Positions 8,477 to 16,661 are shown, numbered from the stretch's first letter. The stretch: DNA of 64,000 bases from JACDBE01 sp963714055 (GCA_963714055.1 OY970227.1:1612001-1676000); one strand, 5' to 3'. Notes: a model not told the origin generated them from the sequence alone. A program made the numbers and translations.

Positions 8477-9022
8477 ATGTCCCGACGCAGGCTGCTGATC
8501 GTCCTCGGCGCCGCTGCTGTGCTGGCGTCCGTGTTCTGGCGACCCGGGCCTGCGGTTGCCATTCACAACGTGGTGATCGTGTTCACGGTCATCAGGGGAG
8601 AGCCGTTCTCCACCGTCACGGTCGCGACCGAGGAGGTCGAGCCATGGCTGCAGGGAGAGTCGTGTGCCATCCGGATCGAGGTGTCCAACAACCCGTCCGT
8701 ACACGAGGACAACGAACTGGTCCTCACCAGCGGTGACGACGTCGTCACCGTCCCCGATGTGGAGAGCACACCCGGCATCGTGACCATCGCCGAGGGCGAG
8801 CTCGTCCTCGGCGAAACCGTCGTCGCCGCCATGCGTCTTGGCCCGGATGGCATCAGCAGCGGAGGCATCAGCGTGGACTTCGTCTGCTCCCAGCAGCCGC
8901 CGACGACGACGATCGCCACGACCACCACTTCGACGACCGCGAGCACGACGACCACCGTGGCTCCCCTGCCACCCAGCCGGCCCGAGACACCGACGGCCGC
9001 CCAGCCGACCTTCACGGGCTGA
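8477..9022 (+). CDS. Secreted protein with Thr/Pro-rich tail, function unknown
   Basis: The 181-residue protein has a signal peptide (MSRRRLLIVLGAAAVLASVF, probable cleavage after PAVA). A compact region follows with one Cys near residue 63 (GESCAIRIEV) and one near residue 138 (VDFVCSQQ), which could form a disulfide. The last 40 residues are a low-complexity TTTIATTTTST tail that probably spans the cell wall or is glycosylated. It has a good ribosome site (GGAGGTGG). It is followed within 8 nt by the L,D-transpeptidase gene, so both may act at the cell wall. No family recognised. Confidence 0.55.
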   Translation: MSRRRLLIVLGAAAVLASVFWRPGPAVAIHNVVIVFTVIRGEPFSTVTVATEEVEPWLQGESCAIRIEVSNNPSVHEDNELVLTSGDDVVTVPDVESTPGIVTIAEGELVLGETVVAAMRLGPDGISSGGISVDFVCSQQPPTTTIATTTTSTTASTTTTVAPLPPSRPETPTAAQPTFTG

Positions 9023-9029
9023 CCGGGCG

Positions 9030-9839
9030 ATGGGTGCACGGCGTGTGGGCGCGCTGGGGTTGGTCATCGCGCTCCATCTCGCCGGCTGCGCGTCCGGCGG
9101 TGGCGCTCTACGTACGGAAGCCGACCCCCAGATGCCACCGCAGGCCGCGGCGGAGGTGACGGCGGCCGAGGTGACAGTCCCCGAGCCGCCCACGACGGCC
9201 GCTGCGGCCCACATCGTCGGCAGCGCCGGCACGGTGGTGGCCCGTGCCCGCGGTGATGTGGTCGTGGCCCGATCCCGGCCCACCAACGATGCTCCAGTTC
9301 TCGCGGAGCTCGCCAACCCGATCGCCTCGGGAGGCGCTCTGGTGTTCCTCGTCCTCACGCCTCCCGACCAGGTGTCCGCCGATTGGCTCGAAGTCATGCT
9401 CCCGGTGCGCCCCAACGGCACCGTCGGCTGGATCAGGGCCGGCGAGGTCCACCTGTCGCTCGATCCCTTCCGCATCGAGATCGACACCACGCGACGTCGC
9501 CTGGACCTCTACGAGGGCGACGCGCTGACCCTCTCGACCGAGATCGCAGTGGGGGTCGGAGCCACGCCGACGCCACATGGTGAGTTCTATCTGGCCGAGC
9601 TGCTCCAACCCCCCGATCCCGACGGCGTGTACGGTCCCTACGCGTTCGGCCTGTCCGGGTTCAGCGAGACCCTCGACAGCTTCGCGGGGGGCGACGGGGT
9701 CGTCGGGATCCATGGGACGAACGATCCGTCGTCGCTCGGCAGCGAGGTGAGCCACGGCTGTGTGCGGGTGCACAACGATGTCATCGCGGACCTGGCGGCG
9801 AGAGTGCCGCTGGGGACACCGGTTTCGATCAACGCCTGA
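9030..9839 (+). CDS. L,D-transpeptidase lipoprotein (YkuD domain)
   Basis: L,D-transpeptidases make 3-3 peptidoglycan cross-links or anchor proteins to the wall through a catalytic cysteine. The 269-residue product begins with a lipoprotein signal whose lipobox is LAGCAS near residue 19. A low-complexity Ala/Glu/Thr linker and an SH3-like region follow (VVARARGDVVVARSRPT... to GWIRAGEV). The YkuD domain runs from about residue 150 and shows VVGIHGTND and SEVSHGCVRVHN, with the catalytic Cys and paired His. It ends in DLAARVPLGTPVSINA, typical of the family. The ATG at 9030 is 8 nt after the preceding gene. Confidence 0.85.
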   Translation: MGARRVGALGLVIALHLAGCASGGGALRTEADPQMPPQAAAEVTAAEVTVPEPPTTAAAAHIVGSAGTVVARARGDVVVARSRPTNDAPVLAELANPIASGGALVFLVLTPPDQVSADWLEVMLPVRPNGTVGWIRAGEVHLSLDPFRIEIDTTRRRLDLYEGDALTLSTEIAVGVGATPTPHGEFYLAELLQPPDPDGVYGPYAFGLSGFSETLDSFAGGDGVVGIHGTNDPSSLGSEVSHGCVRVHNDVIADLAARVPLGTPVSINA

Positions 9840-9843
9840 GCCA

Positions 9844-9868
9844 CGGCGGAGTCGCAGCAGCTCCGCCG
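9844..9868 (+). terminator. Hairpin downstream of the L,D-transpeptidase gene
   Basis: A perfect 8-bp stem (CGGCGGAG with CTCCGCCG) encloses a 9-nt loop and begins 5 nt after the stop codon at 9839. There is no T-run, so it is either a GC-only actinobacterial-type terminator or an mRNA-stabilising hairpin. Confidence 0.45.
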
Positions 9869-10011
9869 GCCGCAGACCCGGTTCTTCGCTCGATCCTGGG
9901 CGGGAAGCCCCGAAGGGCCTCTACCCGGGGTGATGGGCTCGGGAGTCACCTCCGTCCCAATCCAGCTTTGACGCGGCCCGGGACGTCTGGTCTACTTCCG
10001 TCATCGGACGT

Positions 10012-10240
10012 CGGCGATGGAGAGAACCCCGGTGGACGAATCACTCGGCAGGATGACCCGCCCAGCAGGCGTCCCCGCCGCCCACTGGAACCGCATCGCC
10101 GTCCTGTCCGTGCTCTCGGGTGGCACCGCAGAGCCTTGCCAACAGCTCGTAGCGAACGCCGGCCGCCCGAGAGCGATCCGTGGCGTTCTCCCGCTCGCAT
10201 TGAGGCGTGCGGCCCGACTACGACCAGACAGAGGGAGAGA
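10012..10240 (+). promoter_or_regulatory. T-box-like leader upstream of osmC
   Basis: Most of the 404-nt gap between the transpeptidase and osmC is non-coding. It contains GGGTGGCACCGC at 10118-10129, which matches the T-box core consensus (GGGTGGNACCGC). An 8-bp helix, CGGCGATG (10012-10019) with CATCGCCG (10094-10101), encloses about 74 nt in the position of a Stem I. GCTCTCGGG (10112-10120) can pair perfectly with CCCGAGAGC (10166-10174), and GCTCT can instead pair with AGAGC at 10130-10134. GAACGCC (10154-10160) pairs with GGCGTTC (10182-10188), whose edge TCTCCC (10187-10192) complements the ribosome site GGGAGA at 10233-10238. This suggests alternative folds controlling translation. The specifier codon is uncertain, and no amino-acid gene follows. 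The stretch 9870-10011 shows nothing clear. Confidence 0.4.
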
Positions 10241-10243
10241 GCA

Positions 10244-10808
10244 ATGACGACAACCGACACCCCGGTATGTGACAACGGAGTCAACGTACAGGCGCTCCTC
10301 GACGCCCGGAACGCCCTCACCGACGCCCCCGAGGCGGCACAGTTCACCTGGCGGGCGAGCACCGAGTGGCTGAACGGCACTCACAGCCAGTCGACGGTGA
10401 ACAGCTTCTTCGGCCTGGGCGGCGAGCAGAGCCCACCGGACAGCCTCCACCTTCGATGCCGACCATCCCGAGGTGTTCGCCTCCGAGGACAACGGCCCCA
10501 CACCGGTGGAGTACGTGCTGGTGGGCCTGGCCAGTTGCCTGACCGCCGGGATCGCCGCCGTCGCCCAGAACCGGGACATCCAGCTGCGGTCGGTGAAGGC
10601 GACGATCGAGGGCGACATGGACGTCCTCGGCATCCTCGGTGGGGACCCGGAGGTCCGCAACGGGTTCACCGGGATCCGGGTGCACTACGACATCGACGCC
10701 GACGCCACCCCCGAGGAGATCGAGGGCCTGGTCGCCCAGTCGCAGAAGCGCTCGGCGGTGTTCGACGCCGTCACCAACCCCACCAACGTCACCGTCGAGG
10801 TCAACTGA
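10244..10808 (+). CDS. OsmC family peroxiredoxin-like protein, one frameshift
   Basis: OsmC/Ohr proteins reduce organic hydroperoxides with a pair of cysteines. Translation from ATG 10244 (ribosome site GAGGGAGAGA) reads MTTTDTPVCDNGVNVQALL as far as about residue 65. The frame then breaks near 10440 and resumes as FDADHPEVFASEDNGPTPVEYVLVGLASCLTAG, continuing to the stop at 10808. The catalytic-type cysteine in LASCLTAG is kept, while the usual first cysteine is replaced in the ASEDNGPTPVE segment, which marks a one-cysteine OsmC subfamily. One indel restores about 188 residues. The flavoprotein gene follows after 8 nt. Confidence 0.8.
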
Positions 10809-10816
10809 CGGCGGCA

Positions 10817-12062
10817 ATGCGCACCACGACGGTGGTGATCGGGGCCGGGCACGCCGGCCTGGCGGTCAGCCACTTCCTCACCAGGAGCTCGATCGACCAC
10901 GTGGTCCTCGAGCGCGGGGAGGTCGCCAACTCGTGGAAGACCCAGCGCTGGGACTCGCTGCGGCTGCTGACCCCGAACTGGCAGAGCCGGCTGCCCGGCC
11001 TCGACTACGACGGCGATGACCCCGACGGGTTCATGACCATGCCCGAGGTGATCGGTTTCATCGACCGGTACGCCGCTGCTTCGCAGGCACCGGTGCGGAC
11101 CCACACCACCGTGTCCTCGGTGCGACCCGGCCCGGCCGGCTACGAGGTGGTGACCGACCAGGGGACCTGGGAAGCCCCGACGGTGATGCTGGCCAGTGGC
11201 GGCTTCACCATGGCCAGAGTCCCAGTCCTTGCCGCCGAGATTCCCGAGAGAGTCGCCATGGTGACCCCTCTCCAGTATCGGAACCCCGGCCAGCTCCCGG
11301 ACGGCGGGGTGCTGGTGGTGGGGGCATCGGCCACCGGGATCCAGGTCGCCGAGGAGATCCACCGTTCCGGCCGGCCGGTGACTTTGGCGGTTGGAGAGCA
11401 CGTCAGGATGCCCCGGACCTACCGCGGACGCGACGTCATGTGGTGGCTGGACCGGACCGGGATCCTCGACGAGGGCCTCGACGAGGTGGACGACATCGTG
11501 CGCGCCCGGCACCTGTCTTCACCGCAGCTCATCGGAAGCCCGGAGCACGCCACGCTCGATCTCAACACCCTCACCGACCAAGGGGTGCGTCTCATCGGCC
11601 GGCTCGCCGCGGTCAACAGCGGCACGGCGTTGTTCTCCGGGTCGCTGCGCAACAAGTGCAACCTGGCCGACCTCAAGCTGGGCCGGCTACTCGACACGTT
11701 CGACGAATGGGCCGGCGACCACGGCATCGACGGCGAGGTCGACGCGCCGCACCGCCCGGAGCCGACCCGGGTCGCCGAGTCGCCGCCGCTGTCGATGGAC
11801 CTCACCGATGGCTCCATCTCAACCGTGTTCTGGGCCACCGGGTTCCGTCCCGACTACTCGTGGCTCCACGTCCCCGTGCTCGACCGCCGCGGGCGTCTCC
11901 GCCACGACGGGGGCGTCGTCACCGACGCCCCGGGCCTGTACGCCATCGGGCTGAACCTGCTGCGACGACGCAAGTCGACGCTTCATCCACGGCGCCGAGG
12001 ACGACGCCGGCGACCTGACCGACCTGCTCGTCACCCACCTCGGGGCCTCGACGGCAGCGTGA
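10817..12062 (+). CDS. FAD-dependent monooxygenase-like oxidoreductase, C-terminal frameshift
   Basis: The product resembles flavin-containing monooxygenases/CzcO-type proteins. It has an FAD loop TTTVVIGAGHAGLAVS at the N-terminus and an NADPH loop GVLVVGASATGIQVAEE near residue 165. The ATG motif WATGFRPDYSWL lies near residue 340. The frame runs from ATG 10817 and is lost near 11980, just after the final FAD-contact segment GLYAIGLNLLRRRKST. One base fewer gives FIHGAEDDAGDLTDLL and a stop at 12062, the usual end of this family. It forms a pair with the OsmC gene and may share the T-box-like leader. Substrate is unknown. Confidence 0.8.
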
Positions 12063-12128
12063 GTAACGCGGCCAATCGGTGCAGGTTGGCCGGGACAGGC
12101 CGAGGTCATCGGCGGCTAAGGTCGGTGC

Positions 12129-12467
12129 ATGGCGCCCCCCACACCGAGCGCTGCCCAGGCCAGAAGGCGACTGATCGCCGGCCGAGTGCTGGCTGTCTTG
12201 CTGCTGGCCCTGGTGCTGGCGGCCTGCGCCGCCGGGCCCAACCCCGACGTCGGCGTACCCGACGCCAGCGGTGAGGTGGCCGGGTTCTGGCTCGGCCTGT
12301 GGCAGGGCTTCATCGCCCCGGTCACGTTCGTGATCTCGTTGTTCACCGACGACGTGAACTTCTACGAGGTTCACAACAACGGGAACTGGTACGACTTCGG
12401 GTTCGTCATCGGCGCCGGGATCCTCTTCGGCGGCGGTGGCGCCGGCGCGTTCCGCGCCCGCCGTTAG
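12129..12467 (+). CDS. Small membrane lipoprotein
   Basis: The 112-residue protein has a lipoprotein signal (VLAVLLLALVLAACAAGP, lipidated Cys near residue 33). A hydrophobic region follows (GFIAPVTFVISLFTDDVNFY) and then a second membrane helix (FGFVIGAGILFGGGGAG) ending in basic residues FRARR. Proteins of this size and layout, with the aromatic motif VHNNGNWYDFGF, occur as uncharacterised membrane lipoproteins. No function can be given. It lies between the flavoprotein and the MerR gene, with its own start 66 nt downstream of the former. Confidence 0.6.
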   Translation: MAPPTPSAAQARRRLIAGRVLAVLLLALVLAACAAGPNPDVGVPDASGEVAGFWLGLWQGFIAPVTFVISLFTDDVNFYEVHNNGNWYDFGFVIGAGILFGGGGAGAFRARR

Positions 12468-12524
12468 CCGGGCGACCTGACCGACCACCTCGGCGCCGGC
12501 GCTGCTGCCTGAGCGGGGCCGGGC

Positions 12525-12563
12525 TTGACTCTGCCCCTGGGTCAACCCGGATAATCGCCGGCA
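12525..12563 (+). promoter_or_regulatory. MerR-type promoter with 19-bp spacer, overlapping dyad and leaderless start
   Basis: The -35 TTGACT (12525-12530) and -10 GATAAT (12550-12555) are 19 bp apart, the long spacing typical of promoters twisted open by MerR-family activators. The spacer region carries the dyad TTGACTC...GGGTCAA. The -10 ends 7 nt before the ATG at 12563, so the message is likely leaderless and autoregulated. Confidence 0.7.
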
Positions 12564-13585
12564 TGACCGCGTACCACACCATTGGCGAGTTCTCCCGACT
12601 GACCGGGCTCAGTGAGAAGGCGTTGCGCCTGTACGACGCGCGCGGGCTGCTGACGCCCGCCGAGGTCGATCCCGCCACGGGCTACCGGCGCTACGACCCC
12701 GACCAGGTGGAGGCGGGTCGGATGATCGCCCTGCTCCGTGCCATCGACATGCCCCTGGCCGAGATCGCCGGGGTGATGGCGCACCCCCCCGCCGATCGCT
12801 CGGCAGCAGTCGGAGACTACTGGTACCGGGTGGAGCGAGACCTCGACGACCGGAGAGAGACGGTGCGAGAGGCCCGCCAGTTGAGCCAGCGAACCGCCCG
12901 CGGGCTCAGCCACGCCGCGGCGGTGTCGGGCGGAGGTCGCTCCGAGGGGACCTTTGCCGCCATCGGCAGGCTGGCCGAGATCGCCGACCCCCTGGAGGCG
13001 GCACCGGCGTACGTCTCCGCGATGCGCACCGCCTACTGGGACGACAAGGACCTCCCGCTGGCCGTCGCCATCGCCCTGGCCGGGATCGGGAGGCTGCTCG
13101 CCGACACGCATCGTGCCCTACCCGAAGGCGCCGATGCGCTCCGCTCGACGGTCAAGGGCCTCCTCTATGACCTGGCGTCGTTCACCTGGCCGGGGTGGGG
13201 AGCCGCAGGGATCGTCGTCTCACCGGCTCACGCCGCCCTCGGTCTGGCCGCCGCCAAGGCCAACCTGGCCCTTGCCGAGGAGCTCGGGAAGGGCGAGCTC
13301 GCCCGCGCCCGGGCCCATTGGATGCTCGGCGCCCACCTGCTCTCCTCCGGGTCGCCCGACGTCGCCGGAGACGAGTTCCGGGCCGCCGCCTCGCTCGCCG
13401 AAGCGGCCGGCAGCCGCCCCGAGGTCCTGCTCGCCGAGGGATTCGCCGCGCTGGCGCGCACCGCCACCGGCGATGAGGCGGCCGAAGGGATGGTGACCGC
13501 GGTGCTCGCGCAGTTGGCCGAGCTGGAGGGTGGCGAGATGTTCGTCGAGCAGATCGTCACCGCGCGCACCGCCCTCTCGGTGTGA
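12563..13585 (+). CDS. MerR-family transcriptional regulator with helical effector domain
   Basis: MerR proteins bind a dyad between widely spaced -35 and -10 elements. The 340-residue protein starts with the winged helix (HTIGEFSRLTGLSEKALRLY, then DPATGYRRYDPDQVEAGRMIALLR) in the first 75 residues. A dimerisation helix follows (ADRSAAVGDYWYRVERDLDDRRETV). The C-terminal 210 residues are Ala-rich helices such as AAKANLALAEELGKGELARARAH, not a TipAS or GyrI domain as judged by eye, so the ligand is unknown. Its own promoter has the MerR geometry, indicating autoregulation. No partner gene is obvious; the downstream arsenic genes have their own ArsR. Confidence 0.8.
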   Translation: MTAYHTIGEFSRLTGLSEKALRLYDARGLLTPAEVDPATGYRRYDPDQVEAGRMIALLRAIDMPLAEIAGVMAHPPADRSAAVGDYWYRVERDLDDRRETVREARQLSQRTARGLSHAAAVSGGGRSEGTFAAIGRLAEIADPLEAAPAYVSAMRTAYWDDKDLPLAVAIALAGIGRLLADTHRALPEGADALRSTVKGLLYDLASFTWPGWGAAGIVVSPAHAALGLAAAKANLALAEELGKGELARARAHWMLGAHLLSSGSPDVAGDEFRAAASLAEAAGSRPEVLLAEGFAALARTATGDEAAEGMVTAVLAQLAELEGGEMFVEQIVTARTALSV

Positions 13586-13608
13586 TCCCACCTTCGGAAG
13601 CTGAGCTC

Positions 13609-13647
13609 TTGACCTTGCGCACTTGATCGACTATCGTCGATGATCGA
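13609..13647 (+). promoter_or_regulatory. ArsR promoter/operator
   Basis: TTGACC (13609-13614), a 17-bp spacer and TATCGT (13632-13637) form a promoter. A perfect inverted repeat ATCGAC-TATC-GTCGAT (13626-13641) covers the -10, as expected for an ArsR/SmtB operator. The -10 lies 9 nt before the arsR ATG at 13647, so initiation is probably leaderless. Confidence 0.65.
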
Positions 13648-13970
13648 TGAATGTGACCCGTGATGCCGCCGCCACCTGGGCGACCTGGTTTCGAGCACTG
13701 AGCGACCCGAGCCGGATCCTGGTGCTCAACCTGCTCGCCACCGAGGGCCGCCCGATGCCGGTCGGCGAGATCGTCGACCGGCTCGATGTCGGCCAGTCGA
13801 CGGTCTCCCATCACCTCAGGCACCTTGCCGATGTGGGTTTCGTGCTCGTCGAGGAGCACGGCACATCCAACCTGTACCGGGTCAACGAGCGGTGCCTGGA
13901 CTGTTTCCCGACCGCTGCCGAATTGGTGATGGGCATGGCCCGCACCACTGCTGAATGGAGCGCATGTTGA
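13647..13970 (+). CDS. arsR: ArsR/SmtB-family repressor
   Basis: ArsR repressors leave their operator when arsenite or a related metalloid binds. The 107-residue protein has the winged helix with FRALSDPSRILVLNLLA, the recognition helix DVGQSTVSHHLRHLADVGFV around residues 48-66 and the wing VEEHGTSNLYRVN. There is no ELCVCDL-type metal site in helix 3. Instead a C-terminal pair of cysteines (ERCLDCFPT near residue 85, plus the terminal Cys) may bind arsenite. It overlaps the methyltransferase start by about 16 nt, giving one operon. The operator overlaps its -10. Confidence 0.85.
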   Translation: MNVTRDAAATWATWFRALSDPSRILVLNLLATEGRPMPVGEIVDRLDVGQSTVSHHLRHLADVGFVLVEEHGTSNLYRVNERCLDCFPTAAELVMGMARTTAEWSAC

Positions 13971-14678
13971 TGGACACCAACGAGAGGGTTGCCGACCGCT
14001 ACCGCAGTGCAGCCCTGCAGATGCTCGACGGCGAGACCGGCTGCTGCGGCGGAGCCACCTGCGGCGTCGACGACTACGTGGAGGCTGGTGCACTGGCGAC
14101 GATGAGCCTGGGCTGCGGTAACCCGACTGCGGTGGCTGACCTGTCGCCCGGCGAGACCGTGCTCGATCTCGGGTCGGGAGGCGGAATCGACGTGATCCTC
14201 TCGGCGCGGCGCGTCGCACCGGGCGGCGTCGCCATCGGTCTCGACATGACCCCGGAGATGCTCGAACTGGCTCGGCGCAACGCCGCTGCCGAAGCCGTGG
14301 ACAACGTCCGGTTCCTGCTGGGACGGATCGAGGACGTCCCGCTCCCATCCGGGTCGGTCGACGTCGTCATCTCGAATTGCGTGATCAACCTGTCGACCGA
14401 AAAGCCGGCAGTATTCGCCGAGATGGCCCGGGTACTCCGCCCCGGCGGTCGGATAGGGAGTCAGTGACATCGTCGCCGACGACCATCTCTCCCCCGAGCA
14501 GCGCGCCGAGCGGGGCGAGTGGGCCGGGTGCATCGCCGGGGCTCTATCGGTGTCCGAGTACCGCCGGGGCCTTGCCGCCGCCGGGTTCGTCGACGTCACC
14601 GTCGCCCTCACGTCCCCCGTGGCCGACGGGATGCACAACGCCATCGTGCGGGCACGGCTACCCGACCCGGCCGGCTGA
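13955..14678 (+). CDS. arsM: Arsenite methyltransferase, frameshift near 14460
   Basis: ArsM methylates As(III) using S-adenosylmethionine. The N-terminal part reads MDTNERVADRYRSAALQML with CCGG (near residue 30), then CGVDDYVEAGALATMSLGCGNP. The SAM loop is VLDLGSGGGIDVILSA near residue 70, and an ISNCVINLSTEKP cysteine lies near residue 145. These cysteines match the arsenite-binding set. The frame breaks near 14460 (GGRIG) and continues as SDIVADDHLSPEQRAERGEWAGCIAGAL to a stop at 14678. Possible starts are ATG 13955, 13964 and 13970. It belongs to the arsR operon. Confidence 0.85.
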
Positions 14679-14696
14679 CCCGTCGAACCGGGCTCT

Positions 14697-15113
14697 TCAG
14701 GGGGCTGGGTCGACGCCGAGTTCCACGAGCAGCCCTCTCACCCGCTGTTCGACCTCGTCGCGGATCGGGCGAACCTCCGCCGTAGACAGGCCCGCAGGGT
14801 CGTCGAGCTCCCAGTCGACATAGCGCTTGCCCGGCAACACCGGGCAGGCGTCGCCGCAACCCATCGTCACCACGACGTCGGCGACGCCGAGCGAGTGTTC
14901 GGTCCACGGTTTGGGATGCTCACGGCTGATGTCGATCCCGGCTTCCGCCATCGCCTCCACCGCCGCCGGGTTGACCCGCTCGGCGGGTGTCGATCCGCCG
15001 GAGAGCACGACGACGCGGTCGTCGGCGAGCCGGCGCGTCCAGCCGGCGGCCATCTGGGAACGACCGGCGTTGTGGGTGCACAGGAAGAGGACTGTCGGTT
15101 TCGTCGGCTCCAC
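14697..15113 (-). CDS. arsC: Arsenate reductase, low-molecular-weight phosphatase type
   Basis: ArsC reduces arsenate to arsenite with a thiol cofactor or thioredoxin. The 138-residue protein begins VEPTKPTVLFLCTHNAGRSQMAA, with the phosphatase-like loop CTHNAGRS. It also has VVTMGCGDACPVLPGKRYVDWELDDP, which supplies the additional redox cysteines (near residues 83 and 87). GTG 15113 is chosen because GGAGGAG lies directly upstream; the longer frame has none. The gene is convergent with arsM (18 nt between stops), completing an arsenic module of repressor, methyltransferase and reductase. No arsenite efflux gene is in the window. Confidence 0.9.
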   Translation of the reverse strand: MEPTKPTVLFLCTHNAGRSQMAAGWTRRLADDRVVVLSGGSTPAERVNPAAVEAMAEAGIDISREHPKPWTEHSLGVADVVVTMGCGDACPVLPGKRYVDWELDDPAGLSTAEVRPIRDEVEQRVRGLLVELGVDPAP

Positions 15114-15182
15114 GTCTCCTCCGGCCAGGGGTGCCTGGCCAGTATGGCCTCGGCCGTCGTCGCGTCGGACCGGCACGGGAGC

Positions 15183-15758
15183 TCAAGCCGACCGGCGGCC
15201 CGACAACCTCCGGAACAACCCCGGGATCTTCACGGCGGCGAAGGCGAGCAACCCGATGACCGCCAGGGCCGCCAGGACGGGGATGGCGATCGACAGCAGC
15301 GACAGTCCGGCCGAGCCGACCGCCTCGCCGGTGGCCAGCGCCGGGTTCACCGCCCCCGCGGTCGTCGCCGTCGACGCCGCCCTAGCCACCACCGTCGTGC
15401 CCTGGACGGCGGCAGCGGCGCCACCCCCGGCGATCACCGCCAGCGACCACGCCCACAGCGGGTCGAGGTCGACGAGGACCGAGGCCATGACGATGGTCCC
15501 CGCCACCATGGCGGCCGGCGTGGCGACGGTGTCGAGCAGGTTGTCAACCACCGGGATCAGGTATCCGGCCACCTCGACGGCGGCCGCCACGACGAAAACG
15601 ACGACGGCCACGCTCGAGTCGATCCAGTCGAGGCCGGGGATCAGGGTGACCACATCGGCGCGGGCGGCCAGCGAGAGCGACAGCAGCGGGATGAACACCC
15701 TGAGGCCGGTGGCCGCGGCGAGACCGAACCCGAGACAGGCGCTGACCAAGACGTCCAT
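15183..15758 (-). CDS. DUF4126 membrane protein
   Basis: The 191-residue protein has about five to six hydrophobic segments. It opens LVSACLGFGLAAATGLRVFIPLL, has LDWIDSSVAVVVFVVAAAVEV near residue 45 and an Ala/Gly-rich loop GGGAAAAVQGTTVVARAAST near residue 115, and ends in a basic tail FRRLSGRRSA. This layout matches DUF4126 proteins, whose function is unknown. It starts at ATG 15758 and precedes arsC on the same strand by 69 nt, so cotranscription is possible. Confidence 0.7.
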   Translation of the reverse strand: MDVLVSACLGFGLAAATGLRVFIPLLSLSLAARADVVTLIPGLDWIDSSVAVVVFVVAAAVEVAGYLIPVVDNLLDTVATPAAMVAGTIVMASVLVDLDPLWAWSLAVIAGGGAAAAVQGTTVVARAASTATTAGAVNPALATGEAVGSAGLSLLSIAIPVLAALAVIGLLAFAAVKIPGLFRRLSGRRSA

Positions 15759-15818
15759 GGGTCGCTCCCCGCCGCCGACGCCGCCGGAGCGTAACGCCCG
15801 GTTCTGCCTGCCCGGCGC

Positions 15819-16367
15819 CTACTCGGGATGGCGCGACAGCAGCCCTTCAGGGGTGAGTTCCAGGCGGACCGGCCCGAGGTCGAGGTCCGCCGGCTCACTG
15901 CCGCGGTACCGCGCAGCCTCGACGAGTGTCCCCGACTCGCTGCGCTCGAACACCACGAGCTCGGGTCCGTCGGGATCGATGATCCAGTAGCGAGGGAGGC
16001 CGGCCTCGGCGTACTTGCGCAGCTTGCGCACGGTGTCCGCCGCCCGGTCGGTGGAGAGCACTTCGACGACGAGATGCGGGACCCCGGTGTACCGGAGGTC
16101 TTCGCCGGTGTCGTCGAACACCATCACATCCGGCCCGAACTCGTCCTCCGACGGCTTCCAGCCCCACGACTGAGCGACCCGTACCCCGGCGGGCAGCAGA
16201 CGATCGAGGCGGGCGGCGAGGTGGAGGCAGATCGTCTGATGGCGCAGGGTTGGCATGGCGGCCACTACGAACGCGCCGTCGACATACTCTCCACGAACGT
16301 CGTCGCCGAGCGCTTCGTACTCGTCCCACGACATCGAGAGGCGCTCGCCTGACTGCAAGGTGGCCAT
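15819..16367 (-). CDS. Uma2-family putative endonuclease (DUF820), copy 2
   Basis: This is a paralog of the Uma2 gene at 5515-6051. Nearly every block is shared: MATLQSGERLSMSWDEYEAL, GEYVDGAFVV, HQTICLHL, FGPDVMVFDD, PHLVVEVLSTDR and VRKLRKYAEAGLPRYWIIDP. The catalytic-type Asp and Glu residues of the PD-(D/E)XK fold are present. The start MATLQ is set by the paralog comparison. The C-terminus extends four residues beyond copy 1 (RHPE). The protein is intact, so both copies are probably expressed. Targets are unknown. Confidence 0.8.
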   Translation of the reverse strand: MATLQSGERLSMSWDEYEALGDDVRGEYVDGAFVVAAMPTLRHQTICLHLAARLDRLLPAGVRVAQSWGWKPSEDEFGPDVMVFDDTGEDLRYTGVPHLVVEVLSTDRAADTVRKLRKYAEAGLPRYWIIDPDGPELVVFERSESGTLVEAARYRGSEPADLDLGPVRLELTPEGLLSRHPE

Positions 16368-16634
16368 GACTCCATCCACGGTACTCCTCACCCTTGGTGC
16401 TCCTCGCCCGGTCGCCACCACTCGTCGGACCGTAGGCGACGGGTGTGACGCGAATCCGTCGACGCCTGGTCGTCTCGAGGGAGGTCACGACATCGACCAA
16501 TCCGACCCCGACGGTGTCGTTGCGGAGATCCTGAAGGCGGTCGACGCGGCGCGCTGAGCCGAGGCCTCGACTGCAAGCGACTCCCTGCTCGGACCGGTAG
16601 ACCCCGGCTACCGGAGACCGCTTGACGGCTCCAA
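16368..16634. other. Gene-free stretch between Uma2 copy 2 and the ROK operon promoter
   Basis: No convincing gene is seen. A short + strand frame ending at 16557 finishes in HDIDQSDPDGVVAEILKAVD, with GC-rich third positions, and may be the tail of a decayed gene; it has no supported start. The 3' part leads into the ROK promoter. Confidence 0.35.
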
Positions 16635-16661
16635 CTTTGTATGTTTACTCTCCATACTTAG
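16622..16661 (+). promoter_or_regulatory. Promoter and operator of the amino-sugar operon
   Basis: TTGACG (16622-16627), an 18-bp spacer and TACTCT (16646-16651) form a promoter. The -10 sits between the arms of an inverted repeat, CTTTGTATG (16635-16643) and CATACTTAG (16653-16661; 7 of 9 pairs). This AT-rich island in GC-rich DNA is a plausible binding site for the ROK repressor encoded just downstream. Confidence 0.6.

Noticed and set aside
10017..10247. A small gene of 76 codons in the osmC leader
   Set aside because: No ribosome site, Arg-rich product, and it covers the paired regions of the T-box-like leader.
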